From an uncultured Lachnospiraceae bacterium (GTDB lineage Bacteria; Bacillota; Clostridia; Lachnospirales; Lachnospiraceae), in assembly GCA_949283905.1 (NCBI GenBank), contig CASDUB010000080.1, forward strand, positions 1-5,928: a DNA stretch of 5,928 nucleotides, in the 5' to 3' direction. Under the pieces are notes generated by a model. The model had not been told where the DNA came from and did not search any database. It saw nothing but the letters and a program-made list of their open reading frames with translations. The first letter of the stretch is position 1. The number at the start of each line of letters is the position of its first letter. Below are positions 1 to 5,928 of this stretch, piece by piece. A program made the position numbers and the translations under genes.

Positions 1-713
1 ATAAAATAAACAATATCGCGAAACTTATCGAAGGCAATTCTTATGTAGGACGAGGTATCGTTGTCGGAAAAACGCCTGACGCGAAAAACGCCGTTTCAGC
101 TTACTTCATTATGGGAAGAAGCGCGAACAGCCGCAATCGTATTTTTTCCGAAAAAGAAAACGGCGACATCTACACAGAACCTTTTGACGCTTCAAAAGTA
201 GAAGATCCGAGCCTGATAATATATGCCGCAGTACGTAAGTTTGAAAATAAACTCATCGTAACAAACGGTGATCAGACAGATACGATATACGAAGGCCTTG
301 AAAAGGGCAAAGGATTTGCCGAGGCTCTTGAAGCACGCTGCTTTGAGCCTGACGCTCCGAACCTTACTCCGCGTATAAGCGCCATGCTCACATTTGACAA
401 CTCTGATTTTACATATCGCATGAGCATCTTAAAGAGCATCGACGCCGAAGGAACTGACTGCGCAAGATACGAATTCTCATATCCTTCAAAACCGGGTCTC
501 GGACATTTCATCCATACATACGTATGCGACGGAAATCCGATCCCGACTTTCCAGGGCGAGCCTGAAAGAGTTGCGCTTTCAGATTCTATCGATGAATTCA
601 CTGACAGCCTTTGGAACGCTCTTGACAAAGACAATAAGATTTCTCTTTATGTTCGTTATACAGATCTTGCCACAGGCAAAGTTCAGACAAGACTTATCAA
701 TAAAAACAAATAA
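1..713 (+). CDS. purO: IMP cyclohydrolase, PurO-type (5'-partial)
   Basis: This enzyme closes the ring of FAICAR (5-formamidoimidazole-4-carboxamide ribotide) to give IMP, the last step of de novo purine synthesis, in the cytosol. The reading frame is open from the left edge (first whole codon at 3) to TAA at 711-713, showing 236 residues. The ATG at 111 is internal: the family's N-terminal signature (YVGRGIVVGK, visible residues 14-23) lies before it and runs straight into MGRSANSRNR (37-46). Further conserved blocks are NGDQTDT (88-94), EPDAPNLTPRIS (115-126), GHFIHTYVCDG (167-177) and PTFQGEP (181-187). These match, from memory, the IMP_cyclohyd (PurO) family of archaea and Clostridia, which has an N-terminal-nucleophile-type fold and is unrelated to the PurH cyclohydrolase domain. 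Only a few residues should be missing, because homologues begin shortly before the YxGRG motif. The next gene, the formyltransferase that makes its substrate, begins 22 bases downstream, which supports the call. The symbol purO is by family; many databases give bacterial members no symbol. Confidence 0.93.
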   Translation, partial: KINNIAKLIEGNSYVGRGIVVGKTPDAKNAVSAYFIMGRSANSRNRIFSEKENGDIYTEPFDASKVEDPSLIIYAAVRKFENKLIVTNGDQTDTIYEGLEKGKGFAEALEARCFEPDAPNLTPRISAMLTFDNSDFTYRMSILKSIDAEGTDCARYEFSYPSKPGLGHFIHTYVCDGNPIPTFQGEPERVALSDSIDEFTDSLWNALDKDNKISLYVRYTDLATGKVQTRLINKNK

Positions 714-720
714 TTGATCG

Positions 721-727
721 AAAGGTG
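721..727 (+). promoter_or_regulatory. Ribosome binding site that sets the AICAR formyltransferase start
   Basis: AAAGGTG lies 8 bases before the ATG at 736, a normal Shine-Dalgarno distance. An in-frame GTG at 727 would add three residues (M-K-K), but it overlaps this site and has only a weak purine stretch (GAAAG) directly before it. The ATG at 736 is therefore the better start. The site is intergenic, just after the cyclohydrolase stop. Confidence 0.72.
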
Positions 728-735
728 TGAAGAAA

Positions 736-1920
736 ATGAAAGAATTCGAATTAAAATACGGATGTAACCCAAATCAGAAACCGGCAAGAATTTATATGAA
801 CGACGGAAGCGATCTTCCTGTCGAGATCTTAAACGGCCGTCCGGGATATATCAACTTCCTCGACGCATTCAACTCATGGCAGCTCGTTAAAGAATTAAAA
901 GAAGCTCTCGGACTTCCTGCCGCAGCTTCATTCAAGCATGTAAGCCCTACATCGGCAGCTGTCGGAACAGTTCTTCCCGAAAAGCTTAAAAAAGCATGTT
1001 TCGTAGACGATGTGCCTGAACTTGACGAATCGCCTCTCGCATGCGCTTATGCAAGAGCAAGAGGAACAGACCGTCTCTGCTCATTCGGCGACTGGGTAGC
1101 TCTCTCGGATGTATGCGATGTTACAACGGCTAAACTCCTCAAAAGAGAAGTTTCTGACGGCGTTATCGCTCCGGGATACGAGCCTGAAGCCCTTGAAATT
1201 CTCAAATCAAAGAGAAAAGGCGGCTACAATATCGTAAAGATCGATCCAAACTACGTTCCTGAAGAAAAAGAGACAAAACAGGTATTCGGCATCACTTTCG
1301 AACAGGGCAGAAACAATTATAAGATCAGCCCTGATCTCTTTACGAATATCGTTACAAAAAACAAAGACCTTCCTGAAACAGCAGTGCGCGATCTCGTAGT
1401 AGCCCTTATCACACTTAAATATACACAGTCAAATTCAGTATGCTTCGCTGTTGACGGACAGGCTATCGGCGTCGGAGCCGGCCAGCAGTCACGTGTTCAC
1501 TGCACGCGTCTCGCAGGAGGAAAAGCAGATACATGGTTCCTTCGTCAGTCAGACAAAGTTCTCAATCTTCCGTTCAGAGAGGATATCGGACGTCCTATCA
1601 GAGATAACGTCATCGACGGCTATATCAATCAGAATGAAGAAGACGTATGCGCAGACGGCATCTGGCAGAATTATTTTACAGAGCAGCCTGCACCTTTTAC
1701 AAAAGAAGAGCAGAAAGCATATCTTGAAACTATCGACAATGTCGCTCTCGGTTCAGACGCGTTCTTCCCATTCAGCGACAACATCGACAGAGCTAAAAAG
1801 AGCGGCGTAAAATATGTCGCTGAACCGGGCGGTTCTATCAGAGACCAGGCTGTTATCGACTGCGCAGACAGCTATAACATGGTAATGGCATTCACAGGAA
1901 TGCGTCTCTTCCATCATTAA
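736..1920 (+). CDS. purH: Stand-alone AICAR formyltransferase (PurH C-terminal domain only)
   Basis: This enzyme transfers the formyl group of 10-formyltetrahydrofolate to AICAR, giving FAICAR (step 9 of IMP synthesis). At 394 residues it contains only the transformylase part of PurH. The usual N-terminal MGS-like cyclohydrolase domain is absent, and the protein begins directly with MKEFELKYGCNPNQKPAR. The catalytic Lys-His pair is K67-H68 in KHVSPTSAAVG. LKYTQSNSV (227-235, conserved Asn at 233) and GAGQQSRVH (247-255) are active-site and substrate-binding blocks shared with human ATIC. The C-terminus carries the conserved GGSIRDQAVIDCAD region and ends in RLFHH (390-394), so the protein looks complete and functional. 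The ATG at 736 is preferred over the in-frame GTG at 727 because of the ribosome binding site at 721-727. The missing cyclohydrolase activity is supplied by the gene immediately upstream. The symbol purH is conventional, although only half of the classical enzyme is present. Confidence 0.96.
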   Translation: MKEFELKYGCNPNQKPARIYMNDGSDLPVEILNGRPGYINFLDAFNSWQLVKELKEALGLPAAASFKHVSPTSAAVGTVLPEKLKKACFVDDVPELDESPLACAYARARGTDRLCSFGDWVALSDVCDVTTAKLLKREVSDGVIAPGYEPEALEILKSKRKGGYNIVKIDPNYVPEEKETKQVFGITFEQGRNNYKISPDLFTNIVTKNKDLPETAVRDLVVALITLKYTQSNSVCFAVDGQAIGVGAGQQSRVHCTRLAGGKADTWFLRQSDKVLNLPFREDIGRPIRDNVIDGYINQNEEDVCADGIWQNYFTEQPAPFTKEEQKAYLETIDNVALGSDAFFPFSDNIDRAKKSGVKYVAEPGGSIRDQAVIDCADSYNMVMAFTGMRLFHH

Positions 1921-1926
1921 TCGCTC

Positions 1927-1933
1927 AAGGAGG
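1927..1933 (+). promoter_or_regulatory. Strong ribosome binding site of purD
   Basis: AAGGAGG is a near-perfect anti-16S match, 7 bases before the ATG at 1941. It sits in the 20-base gap after the preceding stop codon and gives good support for the purD start and for independent translation initiation within one transcript. Confidence 0.85.
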
Positions 1934-1940
1934 AATCGGT

Positions 1941-3209
1941 ATGAAAATTCTCGTAGTCGGCGGCGGCGGCCGTGAACATACAATCATAAAGAAATTAAAA
2001 GAAAACAAATCTGTTGAAGAGATCTTCGCGCTTCCGGGAAACGGCGGCATCGCAAAAGACGCTACATGCATTCCCGAGATCGGCGCAACAAATATAGATG
2101 CCATCGTTAAATTTGCTTCTGAAAATAAGATCGACTACGCCGTAGTCGCTCCGGATGATCCGCTTGTTCTCGGATGCGTTGACGCCCTTGAAGCTGTTGG
2201 CATCCCCTGCTTCGGACCAAACAAAAAAGCGGCCATCATCGAAGGCAGCAAAGTATTTTCAAAAGATCTCATGAAAAAATACGGAATCCCGACAGCCGCT
2301 TATGAAACATTTAACGATATGAACAAGGCTCTTGAATATCTTGAGACTGCTCCTATCCCTACAGTAGTAAAAGCAGACGGTCTTGCTCTCGGAAAAGGCG
2401 TTATTATCGCCGAGACACGCGAAGCGGCAAAAAACGCTGTTATCTCGATGATGCAGGATAAACAGTTCGGCGCCAGCGGTGACAACATCGTTATAGAAGA
2501 GTTCCTTACAGGTCCTGAAGTATCAGTTCTTTCATTTACGGATGGAAAGACAGTTGTGCCTATGATTTCTTCGATGGATCATAAGCGTGCCGGGGACAAC
2601 GATACAGGACTTAACACCGGCGGAATGGGAACTGTCGCTCCAAATCCGTATTACACTGAAGAAATCGCCAAAGAATGTATGGAAAAGATCTTTATCCCTA
2701 CCATCAACGCGATGAATGCGGAGGGACGCACATTTAAAGGCTGCCTTTATTTCGGACTCATGCTCACCCCTGACGGACCGAAGGTTATAGAATACAACTG
2801 CCGTTTCGGCGATCCTGAAACACAGGTAGTTCTTCCGCTTCTTGAAAGCGACCTTCTTACTGTTATGCAGGCTGTTACAAACGAAACTCTTTCCGATACG
2901 GAAGTAAAATTCAGCAGCAAAAACGCCGCATGCGTTATCATGGCTTCAAAAGGCTATCCCGTTTCATACGAAAAGGGCTTTGAAATGACTATTCCTGATG
3001 AGATCCTTCCGAATGTATATGTTGCGGGAGCAAAGCTTTCTGACGGAAAACTCCTTACTAACGGCGGACGTGTATTAGGCGTTACTGCTGTTGCCGATAC
3101 TCTTGAAGATGCCATTAAAGCTTCTTACGCTATGGTAGAAAAGATACATTTTGACAATGCATTCTACAGACACGATATCGGCGCCAAAGCACTCGCTGCC
3201 AATAAATAA
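1941..3209 (+). CDS. purD: Phosphoribosylamine-glycine ligase (GAR synthetase)
   Basis: PurD joins glycine to 5-phosphoribosylamine using ATP, giving GAR (step 2 of the pathway). It is a cytosolic ATP-grasp enzyme. The 422-residue length is normal for bacterial PurD. The N-terminal domain opens with the glycine-rich GGGGREH (7-13). A version of the GPExPL-type loop reads APDDPLVLG, which I recall as common in clostridial PurD, followed by FGPNKKAAIIEGSK. The ATP-grasp domain shows VKADGLALGKGV (143-154), the signature DHKRAGDNDTGLNTGGMG (213-230) and the metal-binding segment E284-Y-N286-C-RFGDPETQ (to 295). The C-terminal domain has the usual GGRVLGVTA block. No truncation or frameshift is seen. 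It follows the AICAR formyltransferase by 20 bases with a strong ribosome binding site, the purH-purD order common in Firmicute purine operons. Confidence 0.97.
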   Translation: MKILVVGGGGREHTIIKKLKENKSVEEIFALPGNGGIAKDATCIPEIGATNIDAIVKFASENKIDYAVVAPDDPLVLGCVDALEAVGIPCFGPNKKAAIIEGSKVFSKDLMKKYGIPTAAYETFNDMNKALEYLETAPIPTVVKADGLALGKGVIIAETREAAKNAVISMMQDKQFGASGDNIVIEEFLTGPEVSVLSFTDGKTVVPMISSMDHKRAGDNDTGLNTGGMGTVAPNPYYTEEIAKECMEKIFIPTINAMNAEGRTFKGCLYFGLMLTPDGPKVIEYNCRFGDPETQVVLPLLESDLLTVMQAVTNETLSDTEVKFSSKNAACVIMASKGYPVSYEKGFEMTIPDEILPNVYVAGAKLSDGKLLTNGGRVLGVTAVADTLEDAIKASYAMVEKIHFDNAFYRHDIGAKALAANK

Positions 3210-3252
3210 AAATAAATAATCCGGCTGCTATGCCGATGGAGGATATTGATTT
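3210..3252 (+). other. purD-purL intergenic leader with weak hairpin
   Basis: This 43-base AT-rich gap is the longest in the window. It contains a small inverted repeat, CGGC (3222-3225) and GCCG (3232-3235) around a 6-base loop, ending just before the purL ribosome binding site GGAGG (3238-3242). The stem is only 4 bp and has no T-run after it, so it is not a convincing terminator. It could slightly affect access to the ribosome binding site or be chance. No promoter boxes are evident. Confidence 0.35.
3238..3242 (+). promoter_or_regulatory. Ribosome binding site of purL
   Basis: GGAGG lies 10 bases before the ATG at 3253, slightly longer than the spacing at the two upstream genes but within range. 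It supports the start MVYRVYVEKK, which agrees with the N-terminus of related PurL proteins as I recall them. Confidence 0.78.
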
Positions 3253-5928
3253 ATGGTATACAGAGTATATGTAGAAAAGAAACAGGGCTACGACCACGAG
3301 GCGCAGGCGCTTTTAAACGACGCCCGCACTCTTCTCGGGATTAACGGCCTTACAAATATCAGGGTACTCAACCGTTATGACGCTGAAAATATCACAGAAG
3401 AGCTTTTTGACGCTTCGGTAAAAAATGTATTTTCAGAGCCTCAGGTTGATACTGCCGGACCTCACGCCGATCTTGAAGGCGCAGTAGTATTTGCGGTTGA
3501 ATATCTCCCGGGACAGTTTGATCAGCGCGCCGATTCTGCCGCCCAGTGTATCCAGATCATTTCGCAGGGCGATCGTCCTATCGTCCGTTCAGCAAAAGTA
3601 TACGCGCTTTACGGCAATATTTCGGACGCAGATGTGGCTGAGATCAAAAAATACGTTATCAACCCTGTAGAAGCAAGAGAAGCTTCTCTTGAACATCCAA
3701 AAACAATTACATCAGTTTATGATATTCCTACATCAGTAAAGACTATCGAAAACTTTACCGAACTTGACGAAGCAGGTCTTGAAGCTTTTATTAACGAGCA
3801 CGGACTTGCCATGGATAAAGACGATATCGCTTTCTGTCAGAAATACTTCATCGAAGAGGAAAAACGTAATCCTACAATAACAGAGATCAAAATGATAGAT
3901 ACATACTGGTCGGATCACTGCCGTCATACGACATTTTCGACAGTTATCGACAATGTAAAATTTGAAGACGAGCTTCTTCAGGCAGCCTATGACGAGTATA
4001 TAGCCACAAGAAAAGAACTTGGACGTACAAAACCTATCTGCCTTATGGATCTCGGCACACTTGCCGTTAAATATCTCCGTAAGCACGGTTATCTCGACAA
4101 ACTCGATGAATCTGAAGAGATCAACGCCTGCACTGTAAAGATCGAGATCGAAGTTGACGGCGTTAAAGAGCCGTGGCTCCTCCTCTTCAAGAACGAAACA
4201 CATAATCATCCTACCGAGATCGAGCCTTTCGGCGGCGCTGCCACATGTATCGGCGGCGCTATCCGTGATCCGCTTTCAGGCCGTTCATATGTTTACGGCG
4301 CAATGCGTGTAACAGGAGCTGCAGACCCTACTGTTCCGGTAAGTGAAACAATACCCGGAAAACTTCCGCAGCGTAAACTTGTTACAACTGCTGCCGCAGG
4401 TTACTCATCATACGGCAACCAGATCGGGCTTGCAACAGGTATCGTAGACGAGCTTTACCATCCGGGCTACGCCGCAAAACGTATGGAGATCGGCGCCGTT
4501 ATTGCGGCCGCTCCTGCCGAGAATGTACGCCGTGAAGTTCCTGCTCCGGGCGATGTTGTTATATATCTCGGAGGATCAACAGGAAGAGACGGTATCGGCG
4601 GCGCTACAGGTTCTTCAAAAGCTCATACTTCTCATTCTGTAGAAGACTGCGGCGCTGAAGTTCAGAAAGGAAACGCTCCCGAAGAGAGAAAACTTCAGAG
4701 ACTTTTCAGAAACAAAACAGCCTGCCGTATGATCAAACGCTGCAACGACTTCGGAGCCGGCGGCGTATCTGTAGCTATCGGAGAACTTGCAGACGGACTT
4801 CGCATCAACTTAAACGAAGTTCCGAAGAAATACGAAGGTCTTGACGGAACAGAGCTTGCCATCTCCGAATCACAGGAAAGAATGGCTGTAGTAGTAGAAA
4901 AAGAAAATGTCGACAAATTTATCGCTCTCGCAAATGAAGAGAACCTTCAGGCTGTAGCTGTTGCGACAGTAACAGAAGAGCCGAGACTTGTTATGGACTG
5001 GAACGGCGTTAAGATCGTCGATATTTCGAGAGAATTTCTTAACTCAAACGGCGCTGAAAAACATATCTCTATCGAACCGGCCAAACCTGCCTATACAAAA
5101 AAAGCCCTTCCGCAGCTTAAAGAAGCTGCCGCTAAAGGCTTCGTCACGAGTTATAAGACAGCAATGTCAGACCTTAACATCTGTTCAAAGAGAGGCCTTT
5201 CAGAGCGTTTCGACTCGACTATCGGCGCCGGCACGGTACTTATGCCGTTCGGCGGAAAATACCAGCTTACTCCTATTCAGGCAATGGTTCAGAAGATCTC
5301 CGTTGAGAAAAAACACACAGAGGACTGCTCTCTTATGTCATGGGGCTACAACCCGTTTATCACAGAGCAAAGCCCATACCACGGAGCTTATCTTGCAGTA
5401 GTTGAATCTGTATGCAAGCTTATCGCTTCAGGCGCTAAATTTGAAGATGTATATCTTTCGTTCCAGGAGTACTTTGAAAAACCGGGTACAAGTCCGAAAC
5501 GCTGGGGCAAACCTATGAGCGCGCTCCTCGGAGCATTCAAAGCACAGATGGATCTTAAGATAGGCGCTATCGGCGGAAAAGACTCAATGAGCGGATCCTT
5601 CGAGAATCTCGACGTTCCTCCGACACTTGTTTCTTTTGCCGTTACAACAGCTAAAACAAGCGATATCGTATCGCCTGAATTTAAAGCTGCCGGAAACAAA
5701 GTAGTACTTCTTCAGCCTGAATACGATGAGAATTCTCTTCCTAAGACAGAATCTCTCGTTAAGCTCATGGACGCAGTAAATATCCTTCTCGCAAAAGGAA
5801 GAGCCGTATCATGCTATACTCCGGGAGTCGGCGGCGTTGCGGAAGCAATTGCAAAAATGGCATTCGGAAACATGCTCGGATTTAAATACAATGACGATAT
5901 CTGCGTATCATCACTTTATGATTACGCG
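3253..5928 (+). CDS. purL: Phosphoribosylformylglycinamidine synthase, single-chain (3'-partial)
   Basis: PurL converts FGAR to FGAM with ATP and ammonia released from glutamine (step 4). The frame is open for 892 codons to the window edge with no stop. The N-terminal part (about 1-45, MVYRVYVEKK...) is PurS-like. A linker region leads to the histidine motif SDHCRHTTF (220-228). The first synthetase half has KNETHNHPTEIEPFGG (313-328), GGSTGRDGIGG (440-450), CNDFGAGG (497-504) and GTELAISESQERM (532-544). The second half has the MSWGYNPF segment (near 696-703) and GGKDSMSG (774-781). The SDHCRH form (Asp where the E. coli-type enzyme has Glu) and the overall sequence fit the clade II single-chain PurL (TIGR01857 type) of Clostridia, Bacteroides and streptococci, about 1,230-1,260 residues long. 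About 350 residues, including the C-terminal class I glutaminase domain with its catalytic Cys, therefore lie beyond the window. It is the fourth gene of the operon, 43 bases after purD. Confidence 0.96.
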   Translation, partial: MVYRVYVEKKQGYDHEAQALLNDARTLLGINGLTNIRVLNRYDAENITEELFDASVKNVFSEPQVDTAGPHADLEGAVVFAVEYLPGQFDQRADSAAQCIQIISQGDRPIVRSAKVYALYGNISDADVAEIKKYVINPVEAREASLEHPKTITSVYDIPTSVKTIENFTELDEAGLEAFINEHGLAMDKDDIAFCQKYFIEEEKRNPTITEIKMIDTYWSDHCRHTTFSTVIDNVKFEDELLQAAYDEYIATRKELGRTKPICLMDLGTLAVKYLRKHGYLDKLDESEEINACTVKIEIEVDGVKEPWLLLFKNETHNHPTEIEPFGGAATCIGGAIRDPLSGRSYVYGAMRVTGAADPTVPVSETIPGKLPQRKLVTTAAAGYSSYGNQIGLATGIVDELYHPGYAAKRMEIGAVIAAAPAENVRREVPAPGDVVIYLGGSTGRDGIGGATGSSKAHTSHSVEDCGAEVQKGNAPEERKLQRLFRNKTACRMIKRCNDFGAGGVSVAIGELADGLRINLNEVPKKYEGLDGTELAISESQERMAVVVEKENVDKFIALANEENLQAVAVATVTEEPRLVMDWNGVKIVDISREFLNSNGAEKHISIEPAKPAYTKKALPQLKEAAAKGFVTSYKTAMSDLNICSKRGLSERFDSTIGAGTVLMPFGGKYQLTPIQAMVQKISVEKKHTEDCSLMSWGYNPFITEQSPYHGAYLAVVESVCKLIASGAKFEDVYLSFQEYFEKPGTSPKRWGKPMSALLGAFKAQMDLKIGAIGGKDSMSGSFENLDVPPTLVSFAVTTAKTSDIVSPEFKAAGNKVVLLQPEYDENSLPKTESLVKLMDAVNILLAKGRAVSCYTPGVGGVAEAIAKMAFGNMLGFKYNDDICVSSLYDYA
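3674..3691. repeat. 18-bp perfect palindrome inside purL
   Basis: CAAGAGAAGCTTCTCTTG is identical to its own reverse complement over all 18 bases with no spacer. Symmetry breaks at the next pair out (G3673 and A3692). It lies in the purL coding sequence in frame across codons for A-R-E-A-S-L-E, in the linker before the SDHCRH motif. It could be a protein-binding site, but coding of alternating Glu/Arg and Ser/Leu codons can also produce it by chance. I assign no function. Confidence 0.5.

Larger units (their letters stand above)
1..5928 (+). other. Purine biosynthesis operon segment (purO-purH-purD-purL)
   Basis: Four co-directional genes with gaps of 22, 20 and 43 bases all act in de novo IMP synthesis. 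No strong terminator or promoter separates them. Co-transcription is inferred from the spacing and shared pathway. The controlling promoter and any regulatory leader (for example a PurR operator or a purine riboswitch) would lie upstream of the window and cannot be assessed. Both ends of the operon are outside the window. Confidence 0.85.

Noticed and set aside
272..634. Open frame of 120 codons on the - strand
   Set aside because: It is antisense to the conserved cyclohydrolase blocks. The Ser/Pro/Arg-rich product has no recognisable motif.
111..713. A 200-residue protein starting at ATG 111
   Set aside because: The frame is open back to the window edge and the upstream codons encode the conserved YVGRGIVVGK block, so ATG 111 is an internal methionine of a longer protein.
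1451..1810. Out-of-frame + strand frame and nearby - strand frames over the purH end
   Set aside because: The formyltransferase frame is intact with its active-site blocks and RLFHH end, so these are shadows.
3222..3235. Possible intrinsic terminator between purD and purL
   Set aside because: The stem is only 4 bp with no T-run after it, and it is followed at once by the purL ribosome binding site, so termination here is unlikely.
3733..4209. Open frame of 158 codons on the - strand
   Set aside because: It lies wholly inside purL, opposite well-conserved motifs (SDHCRH, ETHNHP). The translation is Phe/Cys-rich with no recognisable domain. It is a shadow of purL codon bias.
4988..5401. Open frame of 137 codons on the + strand, shifted relative to purL
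   Set aside because: The purL frame continues unbroken through this region with conserved synthetase sequence. The alternative product is Ser/Arg-rich and low-complexity, typical of an out-of-frame shadow.
5388..5699. Open frame of 103 codons on the - strand
   Set aside because: It is antisense to conserved purL sequence including GGKDSMSG, with no ribosome binding site or family resemblance seen.
1..5928. Signs of a hidden accessory system (mobile element, CRISPR, toxin-antitoxin, defence genes)
   Set aside because: Nearly all bases belong to four recognised purine genes with uniform codon style. Gaps are at most 43 bases, and I saw no direct repeats, target-site duplications or foreign-looking insert.

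Overview
The window is a stretch of chromosomal purine-biosynthesis operon, all on the + strand. It most likely comes from an anaerobic Clostridia-type Firmicute (gut Lachnospiraceae or Ruminococcaceae-like). That placement is inferred from protein style: a stand-alone AICAR transformylase next to a PurO-type IMP cyclohydrolase, a single-chain PurL of the clostridial/streptococcal clade, strong AAGGAGG-type ribosome binding sites, and mid-range GC with heavy use of CTT/CTC leucine codons. No rRNA or other marker in the window can fix the species.

Layout: (1) positions 1-713, IMP cyclohydrolase, missing only its extreme N-terminus at the window edge; (2) 736-1920, stand-alone AICAR formyltransferase, equivalent to the C-terminal half of a normal PurH; (3) 1941-3209, complete PurD (GAR synthetase); (4) 3253 to the window end, the first 892 residues of a large single-chain PurL (FGAM synthase), cut off before its glutaminase domain. 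The gaps between genes are 22, 20 and 43 bases. None holds a terminator-like hairpin followed by a T-run, and none shows a recognisable promoter, so the four genes are probably co-transcribed from a promoter upstream of the window.

Together the genes supply steps 2 (PurD), 4 (PurL), 9 (AICAR formyltransferase) and 10 (IMP cyclohydrolase) of de novo IMP synthesis. The first two genes do the job that the bifunctional PurH does in most bacteria. The IMP cyclohydrolase is the archaeal-type (PurO family) enzyme, unrelated to the N-terminal domain of PurH, so the last step is served by a non-homologous replacement.

I see no mobile element, CRISPR array, RNA gene, toxin or defence gene, or phage feature. 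The window is core metabolism. The points worth a second look are the split and replaced PurH activity, an 18-bp perfect palindrome inside purL, and a small hairpin beside the purL ribosome binding site. I found no evidence for an undescribed system.
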